The notes beneath the pieces were generated by a model. It worked only from the letters and a program-made list of their open reading frames with translations, was not told where the DNA came from and ran no database searches. From Dromaius novaehollandiae (lineage: Eukaryota; Chordata; Aves; Casuariiformes; Dromaiidae), in NCBI RefSeq assembly GCF_036370855.1, contig NC_088113.1, positions 21,658,501 through 21,722,500 on the forward strand: DNA of 64,000 nt, read 5' to 3'. Shown here piece by piece: positions 1 to 11,516 of the stretch (the first letter of the stretch is position 1; every line of letters begins with the position of its first letter). The translations under genes and the position numbers were made by a program.

Positions 1-1530
1 ACCTCTGTCCCCCAAAGTGAGAAGGGAGAACACGTGAGACCTAATTGAATGTAACTAATTATTCACGCCGCAAATGCTCTGTTTAACTGGGATTGCGAGG
101 GACAGAATTACTCATTCTGAAAAGGGAAGAGAAAGGGAGAAAGATGGAGAGAAAACAAATAGAGGCGGATGCTGGAGCTGCAGCTCCCTCTCTCCCCAGA
201 ATACCAATTACCGGATGAAGTGATTGTATAAATCTTTACCGAGTGAACGAACTGTACTAGTCACTTACTTCTGTCCTCTTATTACGAGGCAGCAATGAAA
301 AATCGCCCTGCTCTCCAGTCCGGCCGCGGGCTCTGCAGCCGGGAGCTCGTCCCGGTGCTCCCCGAGGGCGGCGGTCCCGAGGACACGGGGCAGAGGGCTC
401 GGCAGCGATGCTCGCCCGGTGCCGGGACCGCTGACCGGGGAGCGGCGGCACCAGGGCGCTGCCCGGCCGCCGCGCTGGGACAGAGCTGGGCAGAGCTGGG
501 GCTGGGCGACCCCAGCACCCGGCACAGCGCGTCCCGGACACCCCGTGTCGAACCCGCCCGGCACCGCGGCTACGCCAGGGCCACGCGCACAGCACGGCCC
601 CGCGCGCTCCAGGGCTGCGGCACCCCGATGCTCACGGGCCAGTGGGTTCCTCCACCAGCGTTTATCACTGCCCGGCATTGCCGCTCTGTAGGCTGGAGAA
701 ACGCGCTAATTAGCAGTGATCTCCATCACTTTTCCCTGACGCATCATCTAATCCCACGTTCCCTCACGCAGCTTCTTGCAGGCGCCAGCTCCCGCCCTCG
801 GCCGCGTCGCGGGGTGGGGTAGGAAGGGCAGCTCCCGCACCCGGGCCGTCCCTGCAGCGGGAAGCGCTCGGCCATCCTGGGATTTGTGCTGGGTGCACCG
901 GAGCTGCTCCCCGGAGCTGCCAGCTGCTCCCCACGGGGCCCCCGTGACGCCCCACACCCCGGCGTCGGGGCTGCGTGGCGGCTCCCGGAGACCCTCCCGC
1001 CACCACCATCCCGTGGGACGCATCTCGAGCACGTCGGTGAGGAGAGGGCGGCCGTGTTTCGGGGTAGCGAAATCTGCAGCTCGTTCTCGGAGGGGATTTG
1101 GCTGCTGCCAGCAGTGAGTGATACCGCGCTCTGGAGACGCGTGCGTGGGTGTGAGGGAGATAACATCATCATCATCACAACAAATGCAGCCGTGCAGCTC
1201 CATTCGCTGCTTATTGGCGTTCTTCTGTTTATCTATAAATAATTGCAGGGACACAATAGGCTTTTAAGACTGCCAAAGAGTTTGTCTCCCTAAAGGAACC
1301 GTATTGCCACAGTGCTGCCACCTTATCTGCCTGCAGAAAGATGAGGGTAGGAAAAATATTTACTGCCGGGGATATTCGTCATCTGCAAATTACCTTTGCC
1401 TACAGTCCGCAGCGGGGGCAGGACTGACGAGGCGGATCTGTACGGCAGGCGTGGGGGTGCCGGGATTCCCCCCGCTGCCCCCGACCCACCTGCGCCTCCT
1501 CCCCTGTGCTGGTGCGGTGGGCAGGGATGA
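1..1530. other. Intergenic: AT-rich islands around a GC-rich block
   Basis: 1-290 and about 1150-1400 are AT-rich unique sequence (ACTAATTATTCACG, TAATTAGCAG and similar motifs). 300-1130 is GC/CpG-rich with no codon structure I trust. No gene was recognised on either strand. Confidence 0.6.
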
Positions 1531-2250
1531 GCACGCACGGCCGGCCCGCGGCAGCACCGCGCACGCACAGCCGGCCCTCGGGAGCACGGTGCACGCACAG
1601 CCGGCCCTCGGGAGCACCGTGCACGCACGGCCGGCCCTCGGGAGCACGGTGCACGCACAGCCGGCCCGCGGGAGCACGGTGCACGCACAGCCGGCCCTCG
1701 GCAGCACCGCGCACGCACAGCCGGCCCGCGGGAGCACCGTGCACACACAGCCGGCCCGCGGCAGCACCGTGCACGCACAGCCGGCCCTCGGGAGCACCGC
1801 GCACGCACAGCCGGCCCTCGGCAGCACTGTGCATGCACAGCCGGCCCTCGGCAGCACCGCGCACGCACAGCCGGCCCTCGGCAGCACCACGCACGCACAG
1901 CCGGCCCTCGGGAGCACCGCACACGCACAGCCGGCCCGCGGGAGCACCGTGCATGCACAGCCGGCCCTCGGCAGCACCGCGCACGCACAGCCGGCCCTCG
2001 GGAGCACCACGCACGCACAGCCGGCCCTCGGCAGCACCGCGCACGCACAGCCGGCCCTCGGGAGCACCGCGCACGCACAGCCGGCCCTCGGCAGCACCGT
2101 GCACGCACAGCCGGCCCTCGGGAGCACCGCGCACGCACAGCCGGCCCTCGGCAGCACCGTGCACACACAGCCGGCCCTCGGGAGCACCGCGCACGCACAG
2201 CCGGCCCTCGGCAGCACCGCACACACACAGCTGGCCCTTGGCTCGGGCCC
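1531..2250. repeat. 30-bp minisatellite, about 24 copies
   Basis: Near-perfect tandem array, register exactly 30 bp. The unit is GCACGCACAGCCGGCCCTCG followed by GGAGCACCGT. Variation is concentrated at a few positions (CTCG/CGCG, GGAG/GCAG, CCGT/CCGC/CGGT/CCAC), so copies alternate between a few types. The unit is a multiple of three and stop-free, so several frames stay open through the whole array on both strands. The HAQPALGST-type peptide repeat is an artefact. Confidence 0.97.
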
Positions 2251-4379
2251 TCTTATCTCCAGCTTCCTCCAGGAAGCACCAAGCCCGCAGCATCTCCCAG
2301 CCGGCAGCAGTGTGCTGTGCAGTGAGCACCCGCGCCCGGCTCCACCGCCGGCAGCATCTCCCCGGCACGACAGCTCCAAGCACCGGCCGCCTCCGCTGCC
2401 CCACCGGCCCTGCCGCTCTCCTGCGACTGCGGCCCGCGAGGGACCGACCTGCTGCTGGCCCCGGGCCCCCATGCCGGTGCCGTGCTGCCACTTGGGAGCC
2501 CCGCCAGCATCGCTCCTCACCGGGATTCCCGCACCCGCTGCCCGAGCACTTACCGCTGCCGCATCCAAGAACTGATCTAATTGATGTGACACCGATTATT
2601 CAAGTATCGCTGACTGCAGAACTAATGCGTCTGTGTACAAGCCTCCCCAGACCCCGACCGTGAAATGATAACTCTGACATGAGCGGCGGCCGCGCGGGAA
2701 CGCCAGCTCCGGCCGAGCCCCGGCGGCGCCAGGCCCTGCCGGCACAGCCTCCGACGGCCGCTCCGGAGGCGGCAGCCGCCGGGGTTGGCTGCAACGAGGG
2801 CCGTGTCCAGCCCGCCGTGCAGGGAGCCGGGTCTGCGGCTTCCCGCGGAGGTGACGGCGGGTCCTGCCCAGGCCCGGCAGCCCTGGCCCCACGGGCACCG
2901 CGGCTCTGCCGCAGCCCCGTCACCGCTGCCCCATGGGCCGTGTGCTGTGGGGCAGTTTGGGCTGCTCGGCACAGCCCAGGCAGCCAGCGGAGCGCCGGCT
3001 CCTGCCCGGACCGGTGCTGGGAAAAACCACTCGCTGCATTCGAAATTTTGCTGCGAAATTAAATGATGCCTGGACATGCAGAGCCAGGACACCCAGACCC
3101 CAGTTCGGGTGGCAGTTTGTATTTCGTAAATTGCTTTTTTCAGTCAATTAAAGGAAAAACACGCCTGGAGGCAGAGGGTGGCAGCCCCGAGGGGGCTCCT
3201 CCCCGGGCAGGCGCAGGGGCCACGGGGAGCTTCCCCACGCAGCAGCCTGCGCCCCGGGCCTGGTGCTTCGCCCCGGCTCCGGCCGGGCTTGGAGGGCAAC
3301 GTCGGCCTCGGCTGGCATCCGCAGGGCTCAAACGGCCCCAAATGTCAAAAATCAGAAGAAATTTAACTGAGAAAAGCCGGCAGGCTGCCCGCTGCACAGG
3401 AGGCCGCCGGACCCACCGCCAGCAGGCTGTGGCACCACGTCAGGACCGGCACCACGGCACGGCCCCGGCCGGGGCAGCGGCACGGGCACGCAGGACGCGG
3501 CGACTCACGGCCGGGACGAAGCTTCGTCCCGGTCTCAGGTCGCAGCCGCTGCGAGCGGCGCGGGGGAAAGGCTGGGCGATGCGCTGGCTGAACGGCCGAG
3601 GGCTCGCTCGGGACCTGGCTCGCTCGAAGCTTTCATTAAGGAGCTGGATGATGGAATAGAGAAAATACTTATTAAATTTGCAGATGACACGAAGCTGGGA
3701 GGGACTACAAGTATCTTGGAGGACAGGATTAGAATTCAAAACGGTCTTGACAAATTGGAGAAATGGACTGGAAAAAATAGGATGAAATTCAGCAGGGACG
3801 AGCGCGAGGCACTACCCAGAGATGGGAATAATCAGCTGTGCAAACAGGCCGGGGCCGGCGCAGCCGGAGGGCTGCGGAGCGCGGCGGGGCCACGCGCTCG
3901 GGCACGGGCAAACCGGGCCCCCGCCGGCCCCACTGCAGCCCCCGGAGCCCAGGCTGCGGCGGGGCCGGGGAGCGGCGGAGCCGGCCAGGAGCGCGTGGTG
4001 CCGGAGCGCGGGGCTGAGCCCAGCGAGCCCCTCCTGCCGCCTCCCCTCGCGCCAGCAATTAGCGCTCTAGCCAGCACCTCCCAGCCTGTGCAAACACCGC
4101 AGCTCATTTAAATAAATTAAGAAGACATAATAAATCACAGGGAAATGAGGGGCTGTGCCTGGGGGCAGGGGAGTCGCTCGAGTTTAATTACATTGGCAAG
4201 CCTTCCTCCGCGGCGGCGCAGGGAGCCGCGCGTGCAGACGTGCAGGGAGCAGGAACGGCGGCGCTGGCTGCAGCCTGTGCCGGAGCACCCAGCCGCCCCG
4301 CGGGTCCGGCCAGCCCGGGGCGCGCCGCAGCCGAGCATCCCGCGCCGTGCACGGCAGCCAGGCACCTCACATCGCTGCC
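2251..4379. other. Intergenic spacer with CR1 relic
   Basis: GC-rich unique sequence, with AT-rich islands at about 2570-2680 and 3000-3170 and the CR1 fragment at 3622-3860. No gene was recognised. Confidence 0.6.
3622..3860 (+). mobile_element. CR1 LINE fragment, reverse transcriptase part
   Basis: In the plus-strand frame one reads FIKELDDGIEK, then KFADDTKLGG (the RT catalytic FADDTK box of CR1), IQNGLDKLEKW and NRMKFSRDE, ending NNQLCK. This order is that of CR1 ORF2. The element is 5'-truncated and breaks off into unrelated GC-rich sequence, with no 3' end visible. An inactive relic, and marker of an avian or reptilian genome. Confidence 0.85.
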
Positions 4380-5205
4380 GAGCATCCCGCGCTGGCCAAG
4401 CACCCCGCACCACGGCCACGGCCGAGCATCCCGCGCTGGCCAAGCACCCTGCACCACGGCCACGGCCGAGCACCCTGCAGTGGCTGAGCAGCCCACACAG
4501 CCGAGCATCCCGCGCTGGCCAAGCACCCCGCACCACGGCCACGGCCGAGCATCCCGCGCTGGCCAAGCACCCCGCACCACGGCCACAGCTGAGCATCCCG
4601 CGCTGGCCAAGCACCCCGCACCACGGCCACGGCCGAGCATCCCGCGCTGGCCAAGCACCCCGCACCACGGCCACAGCCGAGCATCCCGCGCTGGCCAAGC
4701 ACCCTGCACCACGGCCACAGCTGAGCATCCCGCGCTGGCCAAGCACCCCGCACCACGGCCACGGCCGAGCATCCCGCGCTGGCCAAGCACCCCGCACCAC
4801 GGCCACGGCCGAGCATCCCGCGCTGGCCAAGCACCCTGCACCACGGCCACAGCCGAGCATCCCGCGCTGGCCAAGCACCCTGCACCACGGCCACAGCTGA
4901 GCATCCCGCGCTGGCCAAGCACCCCGCACCACGGCCACAGCCGAGCATCCCGCGCTGGCCAAGCACCCTGCACCATGGCCACAGCCGAGCATCCCGCGCT
5001 GGCCAAGCACCCTGCACCACGGCCACGGCCGAGCATCCCGCGCTGGCCAAGCACCCTGCACCACGGCCACGGCCGAGCATCCCGCGCTGGCCAAGCACCC
5101 TGCACCACGGCCACGGCCGAGCATCCCGCGCTGGCCAAGCACCCCGCACCATGCACGGCGGCCGAGCACCCTGCAGTGGCTGAGCAGCCCACACAGCCGA
5201 GCACC
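4380..5205. repeat. 44-bp minisatellite, about 17 copies
   Basis: The unit is GAGCATCCCGCGCTGGCCAA, then GCACCCCGCACCACGGCCAC, then GGCC (44 bp), with CCCC/CCCT and ACGGCC/ACAGCC/ACAGCT variants. A divergent 43-bp segment (GCCGAGCACCCTGCAGTGGC and on) occurs identically at 4465-4507 and 5161-5203, bracketing the main array. Because 44 is not divisible by three, a single open frame cycles through three different peptide phases, a sign it is not protein-coding. Confidence 0.96.
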
Positions 5206-8070
5206 CCACGCAGCTCCCAGGCCTGCAGGCAGCATCGCCCGCAGAAGGGGGCTGCAGCAGCCACCCAGCAGCTCCCTGATCGGGGCGAGCACCAAGATCC
5301 CCGTCCTGCCGGCCCCGCGGTCCCAGCCCTGCGCTGGCAGCTCGGTGCTGCAGCGGGCGGCCCGGCGAGCGACGGCACCCGGCGAGCTTGGGGAGCGGCG
5401 ACGCCGGTGCCAGCGCCCCTCCGCCGCCGCGCGAGATTTACGGCCTGTCCCTCATTGCTTAAAGACTCTCGTCCGCGGCTGCGGTGGGAACTCCGGAAAG
5501 AGCTTTGTGTAGAGGCAGCAAATTTATGAGACTGGCTCTGAATCCCTAGTCACATCAGGGGCCAATTCGTCTTCCCAGGGCTGAGGATGAAATTAAATTA
5601 TTGTAAAATAAATCTGTAAAAATGATGAAAAGACCATCACCCAGCAGCGAGGGCGGGGCGCAGAACACACGCGCGTCCGTGACGGATGGGGCTTGCCAGG
5701 TGATAAAGCGCCTGGGACCCAGTAGCTCAGGGATTTTCACTGTAATCTCACTAAAGAGATGTTGTTTACAGGGAAAAAAGGGTATTTTGGGGAGGAAATT
5801 GCATTTCAAGGTTAAAGGAAAAAGAATGGAGCGAGTCTCCCAGGCAGCCTGCTTACGTGCAGGTGGGGGCGAGCCCTGGGGTGCCGGCGAGCAGGGGGGA
5901 GCAGCCGGGCTGGCACACGCGGCTGGGCAGAGCCTCGCACACGCGCATGCAACAGGCCAGGGCCCGGCAAGACGAGCCCAGCGCTGCCCGTCAAGGCTCT
6001 CCGCCGTGCTCCAGCGCCAGGCTGGTGCTCGAGGCAGGAGCGGGCTGCGTGAGCCGGGACGTGGCTGCGGCTGGTGCCGGAGCAGCCCAGCACGGCTGAG
6101 AGGGCAGAGCCGGAGGCAGATGCAAAGCAGGGGCTATCGATCCGGGATAACCCGATTAGCCCGGGCTTCCCTGCTAAGTGCTGCCAGCCCACGTCAACGG
6201 AGGAGCTAACGCGAGGCAGCGGCTCGGGCATCGCTCCCGCGGCGCCACTGCCGAGCGCCGGGACTCCCCTCGCCCAGCTGCCGCTTGCCCGTCCCTGGCC
6301 GGGAGGATGCCGACAAGCTCGGAGCGCTCCGCCGCGTCCCGCACGTGTGCATGGGGCTCACGTCACTCACCAGGATTTGCAGCTTCCCGGTGTCACTTCC
6401 TTCCTGCAAGGGAGGTGCTGGAGAGATTTTCTAGCCAGGATGGCTGGAAAAATAATGCCTGGGTCTTACGCAGTGCTCTGTGGCCATTTAACAATAGGCC
6501 ATTAGTATGGCTCAGCACGGCAAAAGGATTTATTTAAGACACGCAACTGCGAAGACAACCCAGCACCAGGTCCGTAATAGCGTTTCAGAGGTATCCGAGT
6601 GCTGCAGCGCTCAAGAAACGCAGCTGCGGGGGGTCCGGGGCTGTGTTCCTCGCCCCGAGAAATCCCTCGCCCCCAGCAGAGACACCTCAGCTCTGCCCCG
6701 AGCCCGAGAGCCACGCGGGAATGCGGCCGCCCTCGGGGCTGCGGTGCTCCCGACCCCCCGGGGCCGGGCGGGCGGCTCCGGCCGCGGCAGAGGCACCGGT
6801 GCGGGGCACGACGCCGGGCTCGGCCCGCCAGCGCGGGGGGGAAAGGCGCTGCCCCGGCCCCGGCCCCCGCCGCCGCCCCGGCTGCCCGCACCTCTCCTCC
6901 GCGCCCGGCGGCTCCGTCCCGGCGGCTCCCGCAGCCCCTCGCGGCCGCCCCGTCGGGGCCGCGCCCGCTCTCCCCCCTTATCGCCTGGCGGGGGCGGTGC
7001 CGAGCGCCGCCTCCCTCGGCCCCACGGGCACCCGGCCCGCACCGGCCCCGGCACCGCGGGGCTCCCGCCCGGCCGAGCGGCCCCGGCGCTCCGGAGCCCT
7101 CCCAGGGCAGGAGCCGGGCCTGGGCACGGCCCCCGGCCGGACCCGCCGCTTCGCAGACCCTGCTCGGCCCGTCCGCCCCGGCAGCGCCGGGCTGGGGGAC
7201 GCGGAGGGTCCCGCGGCATCGCGGGCGGCCGTCCCGCGCGGTGCTCCGGGGCTGCGCGCGCCGGGCTGGAAGTAAGGAGCCACGGAGCGAGCAGACGTGC
7301 AATAATTCATGGTCACTGAACTGCAGCGGGAACAACGACAAATAATAACACGGGAAAACGGGGAGAACCTGAATCCATCAGGCCAATGGTTCAGGCGTGA
7401 AGGAGCGAGGGAGCAGCCCGGCAGTCACGCCACGCGCAGATGGAGGGTGAGGGCCGGCAGCACCAGGCCCCCCCCGGCGGGGCCAGTGCCCCCACGGCCC
7501 TGCAGCCCCCCCAGTGGGGTCCATGCCCCACGGCCCTCCCAGGGTCCCGGTGCCCCATGGCCCCGCGGAGGCTGCCCCGGGCATGGGCCTGGCCCAGGGC
7601 ACCAGGCAGCTCCGCGCGTGCCGCCCTTCTGCCCTCCCCGGCTGGTCAGCACGCAGGGAGCCTGTTCACGTCTGCAAGCGGCAGCTCTGCTCTCCCTAAT
7701 TATAATTAGCGATGCTTGCCAGGGAGTTTGCAAACAGGGTTTAATTAGAGCAGCCGGGCTCCCTCGGCACGCCGTGCCCTCCCGGGTCAAGGGCAGAGCG
7801 GAGCAGGGAGGCCGGAGCCGGGGCTGCTTGGAGGCGGCGGTGCCGCGGGGCTCACCCTGCCCTTCCTCCGCCGCGGCGGGTCCGGGCGGCCCTGAGGTCT
7901 GGCGCGGCCCTGCTCCGCTCCACGGCCCAGCACGGCCGGTGGGGTCTGTTCCTGCCTCGGCACGGACCCGCGCGCAGACCGCAGGCACCCTGACCCCGAG
8001 CCAGCAGGCGCCGAGCTGGGAGCTCGGATCTGCCGCTATGGGAAAGGGCTGCGAGGTCTCTGGGGGCTGC
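5206..8070. other. Intergenic spacer, CpG-rich core with AT-rich islands
   Basis: AT-rich islands at 5500-5850, 6420-6600, 7280-7400 and 7690-7760 (TAATTATAATTAGC). 6640-7270 is extremely CpG-rich and would score as a CpG island, but no transcript evidence can be read from sequence. No gene was recognised. Confidence 0.55.
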
Positions 8071-8535
8071 TGGGTGCACGATGCCGCTGGGGCACGATGC
8101 CGCTGGAGGGATGCTGCCGGGGCGCAATGCCGCAGGGTGCACGGTGCTGCCGGGGCGCGATGCCGCGGGTGTGCGATGCCGTTGGGGTGTGATGCTGCCG
8201 GGGTGTGATGCTGCGGGGTGCATGGTGCTGCCGGGGCGCGATGCTGCGGGTGTGCGATGCCGCGGGTGTGCGATGCCGTTGGGGTGTGATGCTGCCAGGG
8301 TGTGATGCTGCCGGGGCGCAATGCCGCAGGGTGCACGGTGCTGCCGGGGCGCGATGCCGCGGGTGTGCGATGCCGCGGGTGTGCAATGCCGTTGGGGTGT
8401 GATGCTGCCAGGGTGTGATGCTGCCGGGGTGCGATGCTGCGGGGTGCACGGTGCTGCCGGGGCGCGATGCCGCAGGTGTGCGATGCCGCGGGTGTGCGAT
8501 GCCGCGGGTGTGCGATGCCACCACGGCACGGAGGC
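8071..8535. repeat. Degenerate tandem repeat, about 15-16 bp units
   Basis: Array of GATGCCGCGGGTGTGC, GATGCTGCCGGGGTGT and related units, about 29 copies. A longer-range pattern is visible: the GGTGCTGCCGGGGCGCGATG segment recurs at about 8142, 8224, 8337 and 8451, roughly 82-114 bp apart. Not coding. Confidence 0.92.
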
Positions 8536-9299
8536 GAGTGCGTGCCTGCAGCCAGCACTGCCGCGCTGAGCTGAGCACGGCGGCTAGGTGACAGGTTTAC
8601 AAATCACCACCGCTGTGCGGAGAGGGAGCGCGGCTGCCTCGGCATCCATCCCGGCGCTAATTACTGCCTCCCCGAGGAACCCGATCCATCTCGCTGTAAT
8701 TGACAAAAGGCAATTAAAAAGCCATTGTGAGCAGGGGGACATCTCCGGGGGCTGCCAGGACAGATTTAGGTGCTCTGCTCCCTGGTGCCTTGGCCGCATC
8801 CCAGCGCCGCCGCTCCCGGGCGCTCGGCAAGGGCGGCCGTGCCCCGGCACCGGCGCAGAGCCCGGCCTTACCGGGAGCACGGGGAGCTGCTGGGGCTGGG
8901 GCCCGGGGCAGGGCCGCGGTGCTGCACAGTGCTGCACCGGCCATGGGAGCACTGCGCCTCGCCTCCCCCCCCCCCCCCCCCCCCCGCCCCGCAGAGCCGC
9001 GGCCGAGCAGGAGACAAAGGGGCAATCAGCCGCGAGTGGCGCGGAGCTGGGCAAGAAGAGCGGCTGATTGAGGAAGAGAGGCGTCAGATGATCCTCTCGT
9101 GCGGCGCGATCGCTTGATTGTGGAGAGCAGCAGGTGCAGGCGCTGCCGGCTCACCTGGGGAGACCCGGCCCGGCGCCCGGCGTGGGGCAGGGGGCGGCGC
9201 GAGGGCAGGCGGGGACGTGGCCAGGCTGGGGGGGCAGCGGCCCCGCAGCCCCGTCCGCTCACAGGAGACGTGAGTGCTCACTGTGCCACAGCCGCAGCC
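8536..9299. other. Intergenic spacer with 21-C run
   Basis: An AT-rich island at about 8580-8730 (GCTAATTACTGCC, GTAATTGACAAAAGG), then GC-rich sequence with an uninterrupted C run at 8965-8985. No gene was recognised. Confidence 0.6.
8965..8985. repeat. Homopolymer run of 21 C
   Basis: Uninterrupted C run. Similar runs occur at 15356-15371 (16 C), 20568-20585 (18 C), 45345-45359 (15 C) and 52966-52982 (17 G). Confidence 0.95.
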
Positions 9300-10078
9300 A
9301 GCACGGTGATGCCCTCTGCCCCTGCACAGCTGTGTGTCCTGCATCCCTGCACAGCATCACCCTGTACCTGCGCAGCAGTGTGTCCTGTCTGCATCCCTGC
9401 ACGGCAGTGTGTCCTGTCCCTGCACAGCAGTGTGTCCAGTCTGCATCCCTGCACGGTAGTGTCCTGTGTCCCTGCACGGCAGTGTGTCCTGTCCCTGCAC
9501 AGCAGTGTGTCCTGTCTGCATCCCTGCACGGCAGTGTCCTGTGTCCCTGCACGGCAGTGTGTCCTGTGTCCCTGCACGGCAGTGTGTCCTGTCCCTGCAC
9601 AGCAGTGTCCTGCATCCCTGCACAGCTGTGTGTCCTGTGTCCCTGCACGGCAGTGTGCCCTGTCCCTGCACAGCAGTGTGTCCTGCATCCCTGCACAGCA
9701 CCACCCTGTACCTGCGCAGCAGTGTGTCCTGTCTGCATCCCTGCGCAGCAGTGTGTCCTGTCCCTGCACAGCAGTGTGTCCTGTCTGCATCCCTGCACGG
9801 CAGTGTCCTGTGTCCCTGCACAGCTGTGTCCTGTGTCCCTGCACGGCATTGTGTCCTGCACCCTGCACAGCTGTGTCCTGTGTCCCTGCACGGCAGTGTG
9901 CCCTGTCCCTGCACAGCAGTGTGTCCTGCACCCTGCACAGCTGTGTCCTGCACCCTGCACGGCTGTGTCCTGTGTCCCTGCACGGCACTGTGTCCTGTCC
10001 CTGCACAGCAGTGTGTCCTGTGTCCCTGCACGGCTGTGTCCTGTGTCCCTGCTCAGCAGCACCCTGTGTCCGCGCAGG
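9300..10078. repeat. About 23-bp minisatellite, roughly 35 copies
   Basis: Irregular array of CCCTGCACAGCAGTGTGTCC and CCCTGCACGGCAGTGTCCTG units separated by TG, TGTGT or TGTCTGCAT, so unit length varies from about 19 to 27 bp. CTGCAC occurs in nearly every copy. Length variation between copies rules out a coding repeat. Confidence 0.94.
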
Positions 10079-11367
10079 CACTGCTCTCCCGGGGGCCTGG
10101 CCGCTCCTGCCCCCGCGGAAGAGCCGCGCAGGGGCCGCGTGTGCCAGGCAGCCCTGTGGCACGAGGCGGGGGGGCAGCGGGCCCAGGTCTGCAGCTGGCC
10201 AGGCCGAGCCGCGCGGAGCCGGGGCCGTCTGCCAGCGGGGGGGCTGTCCCGTGCCCGGGGCCGCGCCAGCCCCACATGCCGCCAGGGAACCGGCTGCCGG
10301 CAGAGCCGCGCCGAGGCACCGCACCGCGCACGCACCGAGCTGCCGCGGCTGGGCCACGTGGGACCCTGCGCCCCGGCGTCACCGCTGCCGCGTCCCTGCA
10401 GAGTGGGGGGGCCCGGCACCCCGGGCTGGCACGGGTCGTGGCTCTGGCAGGGCATCCCGCGCTCTGCCGGCGGCAGATGGCAGGCTGTGCTGATGCCGGG
10501 ATGTTCACTGCCATCTGCTAGGTTTAATTGACTTCCTGCAGAAGTTCTTAAAAAAGATTAAACCAGTTGCAAGAATAAAATTGTTAATTAAAAGGCCTTT
10601 TGATTAGACAGACAAATATTTACCAATTATGACTGACCCCAGCTTCTCTGTTTTTCGACTGCAAGCTCAGCCACCAGCAGTTATCTCAGCAGTGGGTTCG
10701 TGCTGATGATTGCTTTCGGTGGTCTTCCCTCGCGAGCAGCCCCCAGGCCAGGGCGGCTGGCGGGAAGGCAGCCGGCACTGTGCTCCCCCGGGACCCGCGG
10801 GCCTGCTGTGCTCCAGGCACGTCCCCAGACTCGGGCACGCTCGGTGCCCGTGCTGCCGCTGTGCCGGGGAAGTGTGGTGCTCCTCTGCCCGCCGCCAGCC
10901 CTGCCACCGTGGCCACCACCGCTCCCACTGCGGGGACGCGCGGTGCCGCGGGGATGCTCGGTGCCGCCAGCTTCAGCCGCAGCTTCTCACACCAGCATCC
11001 TCGTTTGGGTCTGGTCTCTGGTTCCCGGACGAGCGCATTAGGCTCGTGCCGCCTCCAGCCCGGAGAAGGCGCCCGTCCCCGCCGAAGGCTGCAGGCAGCG
11101 CTGGAGGGGGGCTCAGCTGCGGGCGGGGGCCGAGCCGGTGCGCTGAAACGGCAGGATGCTGCTGGCTGCCGCGGCCGGTGCTCGGCTTTGCAGCCGGGAG
11201 CGGCTCCATGGCCCGGCCTGGCCCTGGCACCGCGGCGGGATGCGGCAAACGCTCCCTCCCTTCCGCGCCGCGCTGGTGCCCGGAGGATGCACCGTGGCAG
11301 CTGGGGCGTGTGCCGGCCCCGGCGCTTGGCTCTGCCCCCGGCCGCGGCAGCAGAACCACGCCATGTC
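10079..11367. other. Intergenic spacer with a strong AT-rich island
   Basis: GC-rich flanks surround an AT-rich unique island at 10510-10700, with GGTTTAATTGACTTCC, GTTAATTAAAAGGCC and ACAAATATTTACC. The island looks like a conserved non-coding element: homeodomain and forkhead core motifs and no coding frame. Confidence 0.55.
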
Positions 11368-11516
11368 GAGCTGAGCTGAGCCGTGCCGAGCTGAGCTGAG
11401 CCGTGCCGTGCTGAGCTGAGCCGTGCCGAGCTGAGCTGAGCCGTGCCGTGCTGATCTGAGCCGTGCCGTGCTGAGCTGAGCCGTGCCGAGCTGAGCTGAG
11501 CCGTGCCGTGCTGCGC
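11368..11516. repeat. 20-bp minisatellite rich in AGCT
   Basis: About seven copies of GAGCTGAGCTGAGCCGTGCC with a GTGCTGAGCTGAGCC variant. Each unit contains one or two AGCT palindromes within GAGCTGAGCT. Confidence 0.93.

Noticed and set aside
1304..2575. 423-codon plus-strand open frame with HAQPALGST-type repeats
   Set aside because: Produced by the 30-bp minisatellite; equally long frames run on the other strand and in other phases.
4240..5529. 429-codon open frame (WPSTPHHGHGRASRAGQAP-type)
   Set aside because: Comes from the 44-bp array, whose period is not a multiple of three, so the peptide cycles through frames; the minus strand is equally open.
6640..7270. CpG-rich block as a promoter/CpG island of an unknown gene
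   Set aside because: The whole region is CpG-rich, and no adjacent exon with coding character is visible on either strand.
8071..10078. CRISPR-like array
   Set aside because: Units are directly adjacent without unique spacers, and the genome is vertebrate; these are minisatellites.
9134..10531. 465-codon cysteine-rich open frame
   Set aside because: Array of CCCTGCACAGCAGTGTGTCC-type units with irregular length; both strands are open and the peptide looks like no real domain.
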